38,121 nucleotides of DNA from Aeriscardovia aeriphila (lineage in GTDB: Bacteria; Actinomycetota; Actinomycetes; Actinomycetales; Bifidobacteriaceae): the NCBI GenBank assembly GCA_949290445.1, contig CASERW010000013.1:1-38121 (forward strand). Direction: 5' to 3'. The notes under the pieces were generated by a model. That model saw nothing but the letters and a program-made list of their open reading frames with translations. It did not search any database and had not been told where the DNA came from. The position numbers were made by a program, and so were the translations under genes. Below are positions 27,258 through 34,990 of the stretch, one piece after another. The stretch's first letter is position 1; the number at the start of each line of letters is the position of its first letter.

Positions 27258-28517
27258 ATGGCGACTTTTCTGGATTATGCGCGCGATGAGGTGCACACTT
27301 TTGCCGAGCAGCCTTTTTGTGGCGAGGATGCGCTGATCTTTTCGCAGTTGGTTTACCTTTCTTTCCCTGGAGCGCTGGCGATGAAAAGCCTGACTTTGCA
27401 ACAGCTTTTGCGTCGTGAAACCTACTCGGCTCTCATTGACGAGATGTAGCATGGCCAGGAAGCCTTGGAATTGTTGCGTTTGTGCGGTGAAAGCCCTCGT
27501 TTTCGCGATGTGAGATTGGCAGATCGTATTTCTCCGAACTCTACGGCTGATCCGAACCGTTTTTGTGCGGCGACTTTCATCCTGCCTGATTCGACGCGCG
27601 TTATCGCTTTTCGCGGTACGGATGGCACGATTGCTGGCTGGCATGAGGATTACCGCTTGCTTTTCGTCACCCCTCCCCTCGACTCCCAGGCTCGGGCTCT
27701 CGCTTACTTGAAATCTCACGCTTCTGCTCACTTAGCTGAGCGGCCTGAGATTATCATTACGGGCCATTCGATGGGCGGAAACCTTGCAATCTACGCTGCG
27801 GCTGTCGCGCCACACAGTGTGCAGGCTCGTATTCGCGCGGTTTATGCGCAGGATTCTCCTGGTTTTATTCGCTCTTTCATCGAAAGTAAGCAGTTCCAGG
27901 CGATCCGTTCTCGTGTTCACAAGTATGTTCCTGAGTCGTCGATGGTGGGCATGCTTTTTGATTCTGGCGTTGAGGAGACGGTGGTGCGTTCGAATGCTCA
28001 TGGTTCGGAGCAGCATTTCCTCTCCACGTGGCTGTTTACTCATCCTCAAATCGAGCAAGAAGCTTCGGGCGAAGAGCAGGCACCTGAAACATCGCTGAAA
28101 TCGACGAGCGAGCAATCGCAGGAGCAGGCGCACAAACCTGCGCACGAACCTGCGCTCAAGCCTTCCAACGAGTCTGTTGCCGTCACAGCGTCAGCTCCTC
28201 AGCCTTCTGATTTGTGGGTTTTGGACAGAACTGAGCATCTTTCCCGTTATTCGCAGGCTTTGGCGAACACGCTTAATGGGTGGCGGGAGAGCTTGGATGT
28301 TGCTCAGCGCGAGCGCTTTATTGAAACCTTGTTCTCTGCTTTGGATTCGACGGGTTATGTTCAGTTCTCACAGTTGAGGGAGAATTGGAACACTGTTATT
28401 CCTGTGATTTCGCAGTATTTGCGTTCTCTTCCTGCCACGGATCGCAATCAGCTGTCCTCGGCGATTGGTGAGCTCGTCAAGCTGATCGTGTTGCCAAGCG
28501 GCGAGGAGAACAGCTGA
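27258..28517 (+). pseudogene. DUF2974 (Mbeg1-like) lipase-fold protein interrupted by an in-frame TAG
   Basis: A single reading frame of 420 codons runs from ATG 27258 to TGA 28515-28517, broken only by TAG at codon 64 (27447-27449). The first 63 residues (FLDYARDEV, then ALIFSQLVYLSF) match the usual start of DUF2974 proteins. The part after the stop continues the same family (SPRFRDV, FRGTDGTIAGWHEDY), with the nucleophile elbow GHSMGG at about residues 169-174. Members are predicted alpha/beta-hydrolases, often of unknown substrate. After the hydrolase core comes an Ala/Glu/Pro/Ser linker and a helical C-terminal region. Downstream translation could restart at TTG 27465, but it would lack the N-terminus. 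One base change or sequencing error explains the stop. There is no clear ribosome-binding site, and TAGAAC lies 6 bases before the ATG. Confidence 0.8.
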
Positions 28518-28568
28518 GTCAAGCTTCGGCTACTCGGCTATTCACCTCCCCATCCACCGTCAACTCCT

Positions 28569-29969
28569 CTACTCATCTCTCCAGGAGGTGGCTCCTCGGC
28601 GTACTGCTGAGGAGCCGTATTTTGCTCGCACAGCGTCGAGGGCTTTCTCCAGCTCATTATTCTTTTTCAGCGCCGTTTCGTTATTTTCTTGCGTGTCGTC
28701 GAAGTCAAGCTCTGGCTGGTAGAGAGTGGTGCTTTGCTCGGTAAGCCCCGAAACGGACACTCCTGCTAATCTCACGAAAGTGGGAGATACGGCAGATCGG
28801 CCCGCGTCAGCGCTCACTTGTCCGCGAATCGCCCCTGCAACCGCCGCACCCGCGCTAGCCACACCTTCGTCGCTCGCACTACCACCGCCTGCGCCTTCAC
28901 CAGTCGCACTTCTCCCTCTTTTCCAGGCGGCGAGCGCTGCTGGCAGGAGTTGGTCAGCAATCTGCATCATTTGCACGGAGTTTTGGATGGGTACGCGGCT
29001 GGTTTGTGAGCGCGTTGCGTAGGTGAGGTCAGCGAATCGGATTTTCACGCTGACAGTTCTGGCGACAAGTTGTTTTTCGCGCAGTCTCCTAGCGATGTGG
29101 TCGCAGCAATTGCGCAGAAGAGCGCGAATTTTCGCCAGATCATTCGTGTCTTCAGGGAAGGTCATTTCTTGGCCAATCGATTTTTCCGGCGCATGAGTGA
29201 CGAGTACTCGCTCACTCTCACCTTGGCAGGCAAGCCACAGCCAGTGTCCGATTTGGCGTGAGCTCACCATGCGCACAACTTGAGCTTCGCTCATTTCTTG
29301 TATTTGTGCCACGGTGGTTACCGCCCAGCTTGATAATCTTTTCTCTAATGCTGGGCCCACGCCGTTGATGGCACGGAGGTCGAGGAGCCGCACAAATTCA
29401 GCGTTTCTCGCTTGGGGTACGAGAAGCAGACCGTTGGGTTTGGCGTTCGTCGAGGCAAGCTTGGCCATGAGCATGTTGGAACCGATGCCCACGGAGCAGG
29501 TGATGTGAAAGCGCTGGTATACCTGCTGGCGGATCCATTCGCCTATAGCTCGCGGGCTTTTCCATTCTCTGAGGGCAGGAGCTACGTTGATGTAGGCTTC
29601 GTCGACGCTGACTTGTTCGATTTGGTCAGTAATTTTCGCCACAATCTCGGTGAAAATCTCATGTGAGACGTGTGAGTAATAGTGGTGATCGACGGGCAGA
29701 AAGGCGCCTTGCGGGCAGAGTCGTCGAGCGGTTGCCATTGCTTGAGCAGAGTGAACTCCATACCGGCGCGCTTCGTAATTCGCCGTTGACACGACGCCGC
29801 GAGTTCCTTCTACTCCTCCGACGATGACTGGCCTGCCCACCAATTCGGGACGGCGGGCAGTTTCCAGCGAAGCGAAAAAGGCATCCATATCCACATGCAA
29901 AAAGGTGCAACCGGACTCGTCATGACCCCAGTCTTTCCTTACTGCTTGCGAACGTGGTGCTGTACTCAT
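28569..29969 (-). CDS. dinB: DNA polymerase IV, Y family
   Basis: 466 residues. Catalytic carboxylates are visible in FLHVDMDAFFASLE (Asp about 27) and SVDEAY (Asp123, Glu124). The helix-hairpin-helix segment INGVGPALEKRL and a little-finger domain follow. The enzyme copies damaged templates with low fidelity. Residues of about 345-395 form a Gly/Ala/Ser-rich linker of low complexity that lengthens the protein relative to the common 350-420. The start ATG has no ribosome-binding site but sits 6 bases after TAGAAT, with an SOS-box-like palindrome directly upstream. This suggests a leaderless, LexA-controlled transcript. The C-terminus lacks a recognisable beta-clamp motif, though a short QPELDFDD stretch (about residue 421) could serve. 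A TGATAATCT motif lies at 29331. Confidence 0.95.
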   Translation of the reverse strand: MSTAPRSQAVRKDWGHDESGCTFLHVDMDAFFASLETARRPELVGRPVIVGGVEGTRGVVSTANYEARRYGVHSAQAMATARRLCPQGAFLPVDHHYYSHVSHEIFTEIVAKITDQIEQVSVDEAYINVAPALREWKSPRAIGEWIRQQVYQRFHITCSVGIGSNMLMAKLASTNAKPNGLLLVPQARNAEFVRLLDLRAINGVGPALEKRLSSWAVTTVAQIQEMSEAQVVRMVSSRQIGHWLWLACQGESERVLVTHAPEKSIGQEMTFPEDTNDLAKIRALLRNCCDHIARRLREKQLVARTVSVKIRFADLTYATRSQTSRVPIQNSVQMMQIADQLLPAALAAWKRGRSATGEGAGGGSASDEGVASAGAAVAGAIRGQVSADAGRSAVSPTFVRLAGVSVSGLTEQSTTLYQPELDFDDTQENNETALKKNNELEKALDAVRAKYGSSAVRRGATSWRDE

Positions 29970-29975
29970 ACCACC

Positions 29976-29998
29976 ATTCTAGTCGATCATTTGTTCGA
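29976..29998 (-). promoter_or_regulatory. SOS (LexA) box and -10 element of dinB
   Basis: Read on the minus strand, 29998-29983 is TCGAACAAATGATCGA, one mismatch from the actinobacterial LexA site TCGAAC-N4-GTTCGA. The -10-like TAGAAT (29981-29976) follows at once, so LexA binding would cover the core promoter. The site overlaps the last codons of the upstream HTH gene. Confidence 0.75.
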
Positions 29999-30328
29999 AT
30001 TTCCGCTTAGAGCTTCACGACGCGCCACAGCTCCGAGCAAAATATACAAACTTTCTCGCACGTCTTCGGTAGGACGCGAGCCATACTTTGCCGCCGCCAC
30101 CAAGTCGAGAGCATCCTTCATTCCCACCGCTTGAGCAATACGGTCGAGCTCGGAGAGAGCAAAACTACGGCGCGCATTGAGGCGGTCATTGACGTAGGAA
30201 GAGCTTCGGATTGTTCCTTCCGAAGAGAGAATCTCACGTACTTGATCTTGGGTAATTCCGTGCTCACGCAACAGCTGTTTGGTATATTTTGCAACCATAT
30301 GATCGGTATCGGTGGTGTAATGATCCAT
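29987..30328 (-). CDS. Small helix-turn-helix (XRE-like) protein
   Basis: 113 residues from ATG 30328 (GAAAGGG 7 bases upstream; a GTG one codon earlier is possible). The central part LLREHGITQDQVREILSSEG, then SYVNDRLNARRSFALSELDRIAQAVGM, has the five-helix pattern of Cro/C1-type DNA-binding domains: a turn after helix 2, a recognition helix near the Ser/Tyr segment, and a conserved LSELDRIAQALG-type helix. The C-terminal third is helical and of unknown role. It lies 17 bp upstream of dinB in the same direction, yet dinB has its own promoter overlapping this gene's end. Targets are unknown. Confidence 0.7.
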   Translation of the reverse strand: MDHYTTDTDHMVAKYTKQLLREHGITQDQVREILSSEGTIRSSSYVNDRLNARRSFALSELDRIAQAVGMKDALDLVAAAKYGSRPTEDVRESLYILLGAVARREALSGNSNK

Positions 30329-30489
30329 CACGACACCCTTTCTTCGCAGAGTCAGGTTCTCTTACCTGAGGGTATATACGGCGACAACTAAATTATTATA
30401 AGTCGCCAATACGCTGAACACCAACTCACTTACACACTTTTTAACGTCTCTTCCCTCTCGGCTTGGAATTTCTCAAGATTATCAGCACA

Positions 30490-30520
30490 CAAAACCGCTC
30501 CCCGCCTTGCAGCAGGGAGC
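30490..30520 (-). terminator. Weak terminator after the DUF4190 gene
   Basis: On the minus strand GCTCCC pairs with GGGAGC across a 12-base internal region, followed by GGTTTTG. A TGATAATCT motif (30476-30484) lies just beyond. Confidence 0.45.
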
Positions 30521-30552
30521 AGTGAGACGTTTATGCGCAAGCGCTGTGCTCA

Positions 30553-31098
30553 TCACATATTCGACAGCACGTTGACAGCAGCGCCAACGAACATGATGGT
30601 GGTAATCAGCGAGATAGCCGCAATGATGAGCGAGATAGCACCCAAGATCACACCTGCCATAGCCATGGTGTGCTCACCGTGGAACTCTGGACGGTTCTTC
30701 GTCAGCTTCAGAGCTCCTGGAGCCAGCGAGACGGCGATGATGCCACAGACCACAGAGATCAATGCGCTCATTCCGAACCAGCAGAACACTGCCGAGATGA
30801 TGCCCAGCACCATCGAAGCAACGGCTGCGCCATGCTTTGCGGAGCGCATTGGCATGACAACAGGCTGCTGAACTGGCTGAGCGGTAGGAGGAACCTGACC
30901 AGTAGGCGGAACTTGACCTGCAGGAGGAACCTGACCAGTAGGAGGTACCTGGCCTGCAGCTGGCTGGGCTGGGGCTGCCTGTGGAGCTGGCTGTGCCGGT
31001 GCTGGTTGAACTGGCTGAGCTGGCTGAGCAGGAGCGGACTGGAATGGTTGAGCAGATGCAGGCTGCTCAGGTTGCTGGAGATTATTCTGATCGACCAT
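30553..31098 (-). CDS. DUF4190-type membrane protein with Pro/Gln-rich N-terminus
   Basis: 181 residues. Residues 1-85 are Pro/Gln/Ala-rich and include four GQVPPT/A hexapeptide repeats. The remainder has two long hydrophobic helices (about 95-125 and 147-175) in the pattern AVASMVLGIISAVFCWFG then MAMAGVILGAISLIIAAIS, as in DUF4190 proteins of actinobacteria. Their function is not established. The disordered head is likely cytoplasmic. A purine-rich AAGGAAGAAGAGAG tract precedes the ATG. It is a single gene; upstream is a 395-bp gap, and downstream are a weak hairpin and a TGATAATCT motif. Confidence 0.8.
   Translation of the reverse strand: MVDQNNLQQPEQPASAQPFQSAPAQPAQPVQPAPAQPAPQAAPAQPAAGQVPPTGQVPPAGQVPPTGQVPPTAQPVQQPVVMPMRSAKHGAAVASMVLGIISAVFCWFGMSALISVVCGIIAVSLAPGALKLTKNRPEFHGEHTMAMAGVILGAISLIIAAISLITTIMFVGAAVNVLSNM
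30885..30956. repeat. 18-bp in-frame tandem repeat (GQVPPT hexapeptide), 4 units
   Basis: Four 18-bp units with silent and Thr/Ala changes encode GQVPPT/GQVPPA repeats in the Pro-rich head of the DUF4190 protein. Confidence 0.85.
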
Positions 31099-31493
31099 AA
31101 TAGGCTCTCTTCTTCCTTAGAGGGTTTTTCATTAACCCACGTATACGCACTTTATCGCATACGGCGATTCATGAAAAGCCCTCACTGATAACGAGTTCAA
31201 AATGAAACTTCTTGTCATGCAGTCCTCGCCCATAATCCACACCCTGCTCGCAGCACAAGCTGGAATCACACTGTTCACGTCAAATTCTGTGCATGCCATA
31301 TTCTGCTCTCACAGCAGTTCAGAACAAGCTCATAGGTATGAAAAAGCTGCTCCCCACTGTCAGTAGAGAGCAGCTTTCCTCTGTGCGAAGCTTGCTTTCG
31401 CCGCCGTTATTCACGACAGCTCGAGAAGCTGCAGCGTCACCTTATTGGAGCATCCGATTTATGCACTTGCGTGCTTGCCATCAGTTTAAGCAA
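31099..31493. other. 395-bp intergenic region with a terminator
   Basis: The left part must hold the promoter of the DUF4190 gene, though no confident -10/-35 pair could be fixed. The right part holds the protease-gene terminator at 31341-31377. I saw no convincing small gene or RNA gene. Confidence 0.5.
31341..31377 (-). terminator. Rho-independent terminator of the protease gene
   Basis: AAAGCTGCTC (31343-31352) and GAGCAGCTTT (31368-31377) form a 10-bp stem with a 15-base loop. On the minus strand the stem is followed by a T run. It lies about 115 bases beyond the stop codon. Confidence 0.75.
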
Positions 31494-33605
31494 TCACTCA
31501 TGCGTATGGATGCGGCGCAGGAAGGTCAGCGAGCAACCTGCAGCAACCAAGAGCAGAGCAGCCAGAGCGACCAGGGAAGCATCAGCACCGGTGTCACCCA
31601 AACGGCTTGCTGCTACCACTACTGGCTTCTTGCTCGTCGCCTTACTTGGCTGAACAGTCTTACTTGGTTGGGCCGGCTTGTCCTTACCCGGTTGAGCAGG
31701 CTGATCCTTACCTGGTTGAGCTGGCTCATTTCCTGGGTTCGATGGGTTCTCCGGCTTCGAAGCAGCTACTCGGTACAGAATCTGAACTGCAGGAAGATCC
31801 TTCACGCCCAAGTCAGTGAGAACATCCTTGCCATCATGGCTCTTATACACAATGCCCTGAGCAGTGTAGTCGAAGCGGAATGCGTCCGTTGGAGAAAGCT
31901 TAACTGCAGGAACAGTAGCATCCTCAGCCCATGTCTTTCCGCCATCCAACGACACTTCATAGCCCTTCACACCAACCTTCACCTGCGGCATATCAGAAGT
32001 TGGATTGAAGGTGTTGTAATCCTGTGCATTAAATCCACCGCAGAAGCTCTTTCCAGGGGCGCTGGCCGAATAATGGCCAGTGTAATAAACCGTCTGCTGA
32101 GAGCTCTCACGAGGGGCCTTCTGGTCCAGTTTATTTCCCTTATTATCAACCAGAGCAGTTTCAATGGAACGATGAACAGCAGGCGTTGCCACCGTGGTGT
32201 TCTGAGTAGCCTTTAGATAATTCAAGCCTGCACTAATAGCATCCTTAGCCATTCGATACTCAACGGAAGTATCCAAGGTGCCATCCAACATCTCAGCATC
32301 ACTATCCGGCTCGTATTGCATCAAAAGTGGACCATAGTCATAGTAGGATTCATCGTCTGCACAACCTGAAGTGCCCGCACCAAGTGTGTAGGTATCTTTC
32401 TTATCATTAGTCGGATGATCCATACCGAGAATGTGGCCAAGTTCATGGACGATAACTGGTCTCCACTCTCTCGCCAGCAACATATCAATATCTGCTTCCG
32501 TAACATCCGATGCCTTATCAAAATGGACACAATACGTGTTCACAGCAGAGTAATCGGAGCAACCCTGTCCCCAACGTCTAGGGGTTCCCCATGCAATCAT
32601 CTCGCCCCTGATCTGCAGAGTATCTGCATCCTGAGGGAAACGAGAGTGGAACCATCCCCATATTCCCTGATTTGGATTCGCTTGCAGACTACTCAACAAA
32701 GCAGCCTTATTGTGTTCATAATCTGTGTCGTCAATCCAAACAAGAGACTGATTTGCAGCAGCCCAGAAAGCGTCGCTCACCATATACTGCAATGCAAGAT
32801 ACTGAATTCGATCACGCGAAGGATCCAAAACGAGCTTGCCCTGTTCAGATGGGTCCGTGGTGGTCTGAGACTTGAAAACGAAGAAGTCCTTACCAAACAG
32901 CACATTCCAATCGGCCATTGCTTGCTGGAAAATACCACGTTGCAGGAATGGAACGAGCTTTGGATCAACATTCTCATCATCAAAAATGATATGTGGTCTT
33001 CCGTCAACTACAGAAAGTGCTTGACCAGTAGCAGCACCTCCAGCTAGACCAGTGAACAGATTGGTATTCCTATAACACACATACGTGGACGATTCTAAGT
33101 TCTTTTCTTCTCCTTCAGGAGTTTTGTAGGTCCCCTCATTGCACCAGTAAGGAATCTGAGTGGAGTAATCCTGTACCTGACCATTGATGGAGATACCAGT
33201 GACGTTACCTTCAGAGTCAAAAACAGGCTTTGCATCGGACTGATAATCTGGGTTCTGCTGAGAAACTGCTTGGGAAGCATTTTCAAAGAATGTCACTCCA
33301 TCAGCCATCTGCTTATCAAAGGGAGCAGTAGCCGGCTTCCCGGCCGGAGGAGTTTCGCGGAAGTCCTTCTCAGTGGATGAATCATCCGTCGCACCTTGAG
33401 AATTTGCAAGAACTTGAGATTCCAGAGATTGTCCACTCTGACCCGGCTCGATGCGCGGATCAAAGCGAAGAGAATCGGTCGCTTGAGCTGCATTGACGCC
33501 TTGAGGATGAGAATGTGTTGCCTGATCGGCGAAGACTGGCAATGCCATAGATGCAGACAAAGCAACTGCCAGAATGCGCGCGCCCCATTTCATTGTGGGT
33601 TTCAT
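31494..33605 (-). CDS. Secreted, wall-anchored metzincin-type zinc metalloprotease
   Basis: 703 residues from ATG 33605, chosen because AAGGAG lies 6 bases upstream; the open frame to 33686 has no such site. An N-terminal signal peptide (KWGARILAVALSASMALPVFA) is followed by a Ser/Gln/Asp-rich region. The catalytic motif HELGHILGMDH (387-397) is the metzincin HEXXHXXGXXH, and LLMQY (near 429) is a plausible Met-turn. Paired cysteines suggest disulfides. The C-terminus has Pro/Lys/Gln repeats (QPAQPGKD type), then LGDTG, a hydrophobic helix and RR, the layout of a sortase signal with Gly in place of the usual Pro. By inference it is a surface peptidase acting on host or dietary protein. The base composition seems lower in GC than its neighbours. 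One TGATAATCT motif occurs at 33241. Confidence 0.85.
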   Translation of the reverse strand: MKPTMKWGARILAVALSASMALPVFADQATHSHPQGVNAAQATDSLRFDPRIEPGQSGQSLESQVLANSQGATDDSSTEKDFRETPPAGKPATAPFDKQMADGVTFFENASQAVSQQNPDYQSDAKPVFDSEGNVTGISINGQVQDYSTQIPYWCNEGTYKTPEGEEKNLESSTYVCYRNTNLFTGLAGGAATGQALSVVDGRPHIIFDDENVDPKLVPFLQRGIFQQAMADWNVLFGKDFFVFKSQTTTDPSEQGKLVLDPSRDRIQYLALQYMVSDAFWAAANQSLVWIDDTDYEHNKAALLSSLQANPNQGIWGWFHSRFPQDADTLQIRGEMIAWGTPRRWGQGCSDYSAVNTYCVHFDKASDVTEADIDMLLAREWRPVIVHELGHILGMDHPTNDKKDTYTLGAGTSGCADDESYYDYGPLLMQYEPDSDAEMLDGTLDTSVEYRMAKDAISAGLNYLKATQNTTVATPAVHRSIETALVDNKGNKLDQKAPRESSQQTVYYTGHYSASAPGKSFCGGFNAQDYNTFNPTSDMPQVKVGVKGYEVSLDGGKTWAEDATVPAVKLSPTDAFRFDYTAQGIVYKSHDGKDVLTDLGVKDLPAVQILYRVAASKPENPSNPGNEPAQPGKDQPAQPGKDKPAQPSKTVQPSKATSKKPVVVAASRLGDTGADASLVALAALLLVAAGCSLTFLRRIHTHE

Positions 33606-33779
33606 CTTCTTCTCCTTACGCATGTCATAGTGAAGATGACACTTCCACAGCTTACTACTGAAAGCGTATTGAGAAGAGGGGTACAAGGATTCAGTAATAA
33701 CGTGATATCAGCACGTGATATCAGGGCGGAATATCAGCGCTGGCAACACTGACACCACTGGCAACACTGCCCTAGTAAC

Positions 33780-33806
33780 AAAAAAGCTTCCGATTTCTCG
33801 GAAGCT
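33780..33806 (-). terminator. Terminator of tRNA-Ser
   Basis: AGCTTCCGA / TCGGAAGCT, 9-bp stem with a 4-base loop, followed by six T residues on the minus strand and starting just after the tRNA 3' end. Confidence 0.85.
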
Positions 33807-33812
33807 CAGAAG

Positions 33813-33899
33813 CGGAGACGGAGGGATTCGGACCCTCGAAGGAGCAAGCTCCTTAACACCTTAGCAGGGTGCCCCTTTCGACCACTCAGGCACGTCTCC
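33813..33899 (-). tRNA. tRNA-Ser (anticodon GCT)
   Basis: The acceptor stem GGAGACG/CGTCTCC, a D arm, anticodon stem GCACC/GGTGT with loop CTGCTAA (anticodon GCT), a long class II variable arm TTAAGGAGCTTGCTCCTT, and T stem GAGGG/CCCTC are all visible on the minus strand. The length is 87 with the discriminator G. CCA is not encoded. It reads AGC/AGT serine codons. Confidence 0.95.
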
Positions 33900-34032
33900 A
33901 ATTATGAACGCTACTCACCGCAAGAGCGGCAAAGCAACGTCTCAAAGTTTATCACGCAATCAGCATTTCGCAAACAAAACGCCAACACACCGCGCAAATC
34001 ACTCGTCGCAGCCGCTGACACAGTACTCACTG

Positions 34033-34090
34033 ATACTCGTCGGTAGCCCAGCTCGTCGGCTGCTCAGCTCGTCAGTAGCTCAGCTCGTCT
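34033..34090. repeat. 16-bp tandem repeat downstream of the 2-TM protein gene
   Basis: Units starting at 34033, 34049, 34065 and 34081 share the core ACTCGTC/GCTCGTC plus GGTAGC/AGTAGC (for example CAGCTCGTCAGTAGCT). The array is degenerate, with about 3.6 units. It lies in the gap before the stop codon of the gene at 34107. Confidence 0.75.
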
Positions 34091-34106
34091 CGGCCAATCG
34101 TCACAG

Positions 34107-34511
34107 TCACTCGTCGCTGCTACCAGAGTGCTCGGTATCCGCAGCCATTTCTTCCTCGTGAGCGCGAGCAAGCTTCTTGCGTTCCCGCGTCTGCGCAAGA
34201 GTGTCGCTCGTGGCAACCGCCCACGCAATCCCAACGAGACCGAGAAGAATGAAGAAACCGCAGAACATCCAGTCGTGCGTGAGCGAACCCACCGTCACAG
34301 CGAGGACTTCAACCACCACGCACACGACGAGGATTGCCACGTCAGTGCGCGGGCTGGCAGGGTTAATCGACGGCTTCATTGGCACAAAGAAACTCTTGCG
34401 CTCTCGGCGAGAGTAGCGCGCCTCTTCACCCAAGGAGCTCTCCTGCTGTGAGAAACTCTCGTCCTGCTGCTCGCGGTTTTCTGCGCTCGATTCCGAGTTT
34501 CTGGCAATCAT
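34107..34511 (-). CDS. Small two-helix membrane protein of unknown function
   Basis: 134 residues. The first 50 are polar, Glu/Ser/Arg-rich. Two hydrophobic helices follow (about 58-78 and 82-102, the second [16 protein letters not shown]), then a charged tail with [14 protein letters not shown] recognise no family. The start ATG overlaps the ferredoxin stop by 4 bp (ATGA), so it is translationally coupled to fdxA. A function linked to iron-sulfur metabolism cannot be claimed from position alone. A degenerate 16-bp tandem array follows its stop codon. Confidence 0.7.
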   Translation of the reverse strand: MIARNSESSAENREQQDESFSQQESSLGEEARYSRRERKSFFVPMKPSINPASPRTDVAILVVCVVVEVLAVTVGSLTHDWMFCGFFILLGLVGIAWAVATSDTLAQTRERKKLARAHEEEMAADTEHSGSSDE

Positions 34512-34852
34512 GAGCGTCCCAGATTCTTGAGCAACTCTTCATTCATTGGCGGCATAGCCTCAATTTTCGGGTCGTCCTGTGCCAGAGGGTGATCCTGCGC
34601 ACCACCAGGGTTGCCTTCGCGTTCAAACATGTCCTCAGCAACCTGCTGGTACCACGTCCAATCTTGAGGCAAGTCGTCTTCGTAGAAGATGGCTTCGACT
34701 GGGCACACTGGCTCGCACGCGCCGCAATCCACACACTCGTTGGGGTTGATATACAGCGTTCGAGGGCCTTCGTAGATGCAGTCAACAGGGCACTCGTCGA
34801 CGCAAGCTTTGTCTTTCACGTCGATGCACGGTTCAGCAATTACGTATGCCAT
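34508..34852 (-). CDS. fdxA: Ferredoxin, 7Fe type ([3Fe-4S] and [4Fe-4S])
   Basis: 114 residues. Cysteines at 9, 17 and 50 match the [3Fe-4S] ligands and those at 21, 40, 43 and 46 the [4Fe-4S] ligands of the Azotobacter FdI family. Cys25 corresponds to the extra free cysteine of that family. The protein is a small cytoplasmic electron carrier. After residue 60 an acidic helical tail is present, as in actinobacterial FdxA/FdxC proteins. AAAGGAGG lies 4 bases before the ATG. It forms an operon with the 2-TM protein gene downstream (4-bp overlap). Directly upstream is a 16-bp tandem repeat array. Confidence 0.93.
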   Translation of the reverse strand: MAYVIAEPCIDVKDKACVDECPVDCIYEGPRTLYINPNECVDCGACEPVCPVEAIFYEDDLPQDWTWYQQVAEDMFEREGNPGGAQDHPLAQDDPKIEAMPPMNEELLKNLGRS

Positions 34853-34915
34853 AAACCCTCCTTTAGCCTCTCCAGTCTACTCGAAAGCAGCTCGCGGCAC
34901 GCCTTTGGATTGGCG

Positions 34916-34979
34916 GCAGGTAACTCACGCACTCGGAAACTCACGTCGCAGGTAACTCACGCCGCAGGAAACTCCCGCA
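34916..34979. repeat. 16-bp tandem repeat upstream of fdxA, 4 units
   Basis: GCAGGTAACTCACGCA (34916), CTCGGAAACTCACGTC, GCAGGTAACTCACGCC and GCAGGAAACTCCCGCA lie head to tail between the esterase stop and the fdxA start. Confidence 0.9.
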
Positions 34980-34990
34980 GTTGCTCAGCC

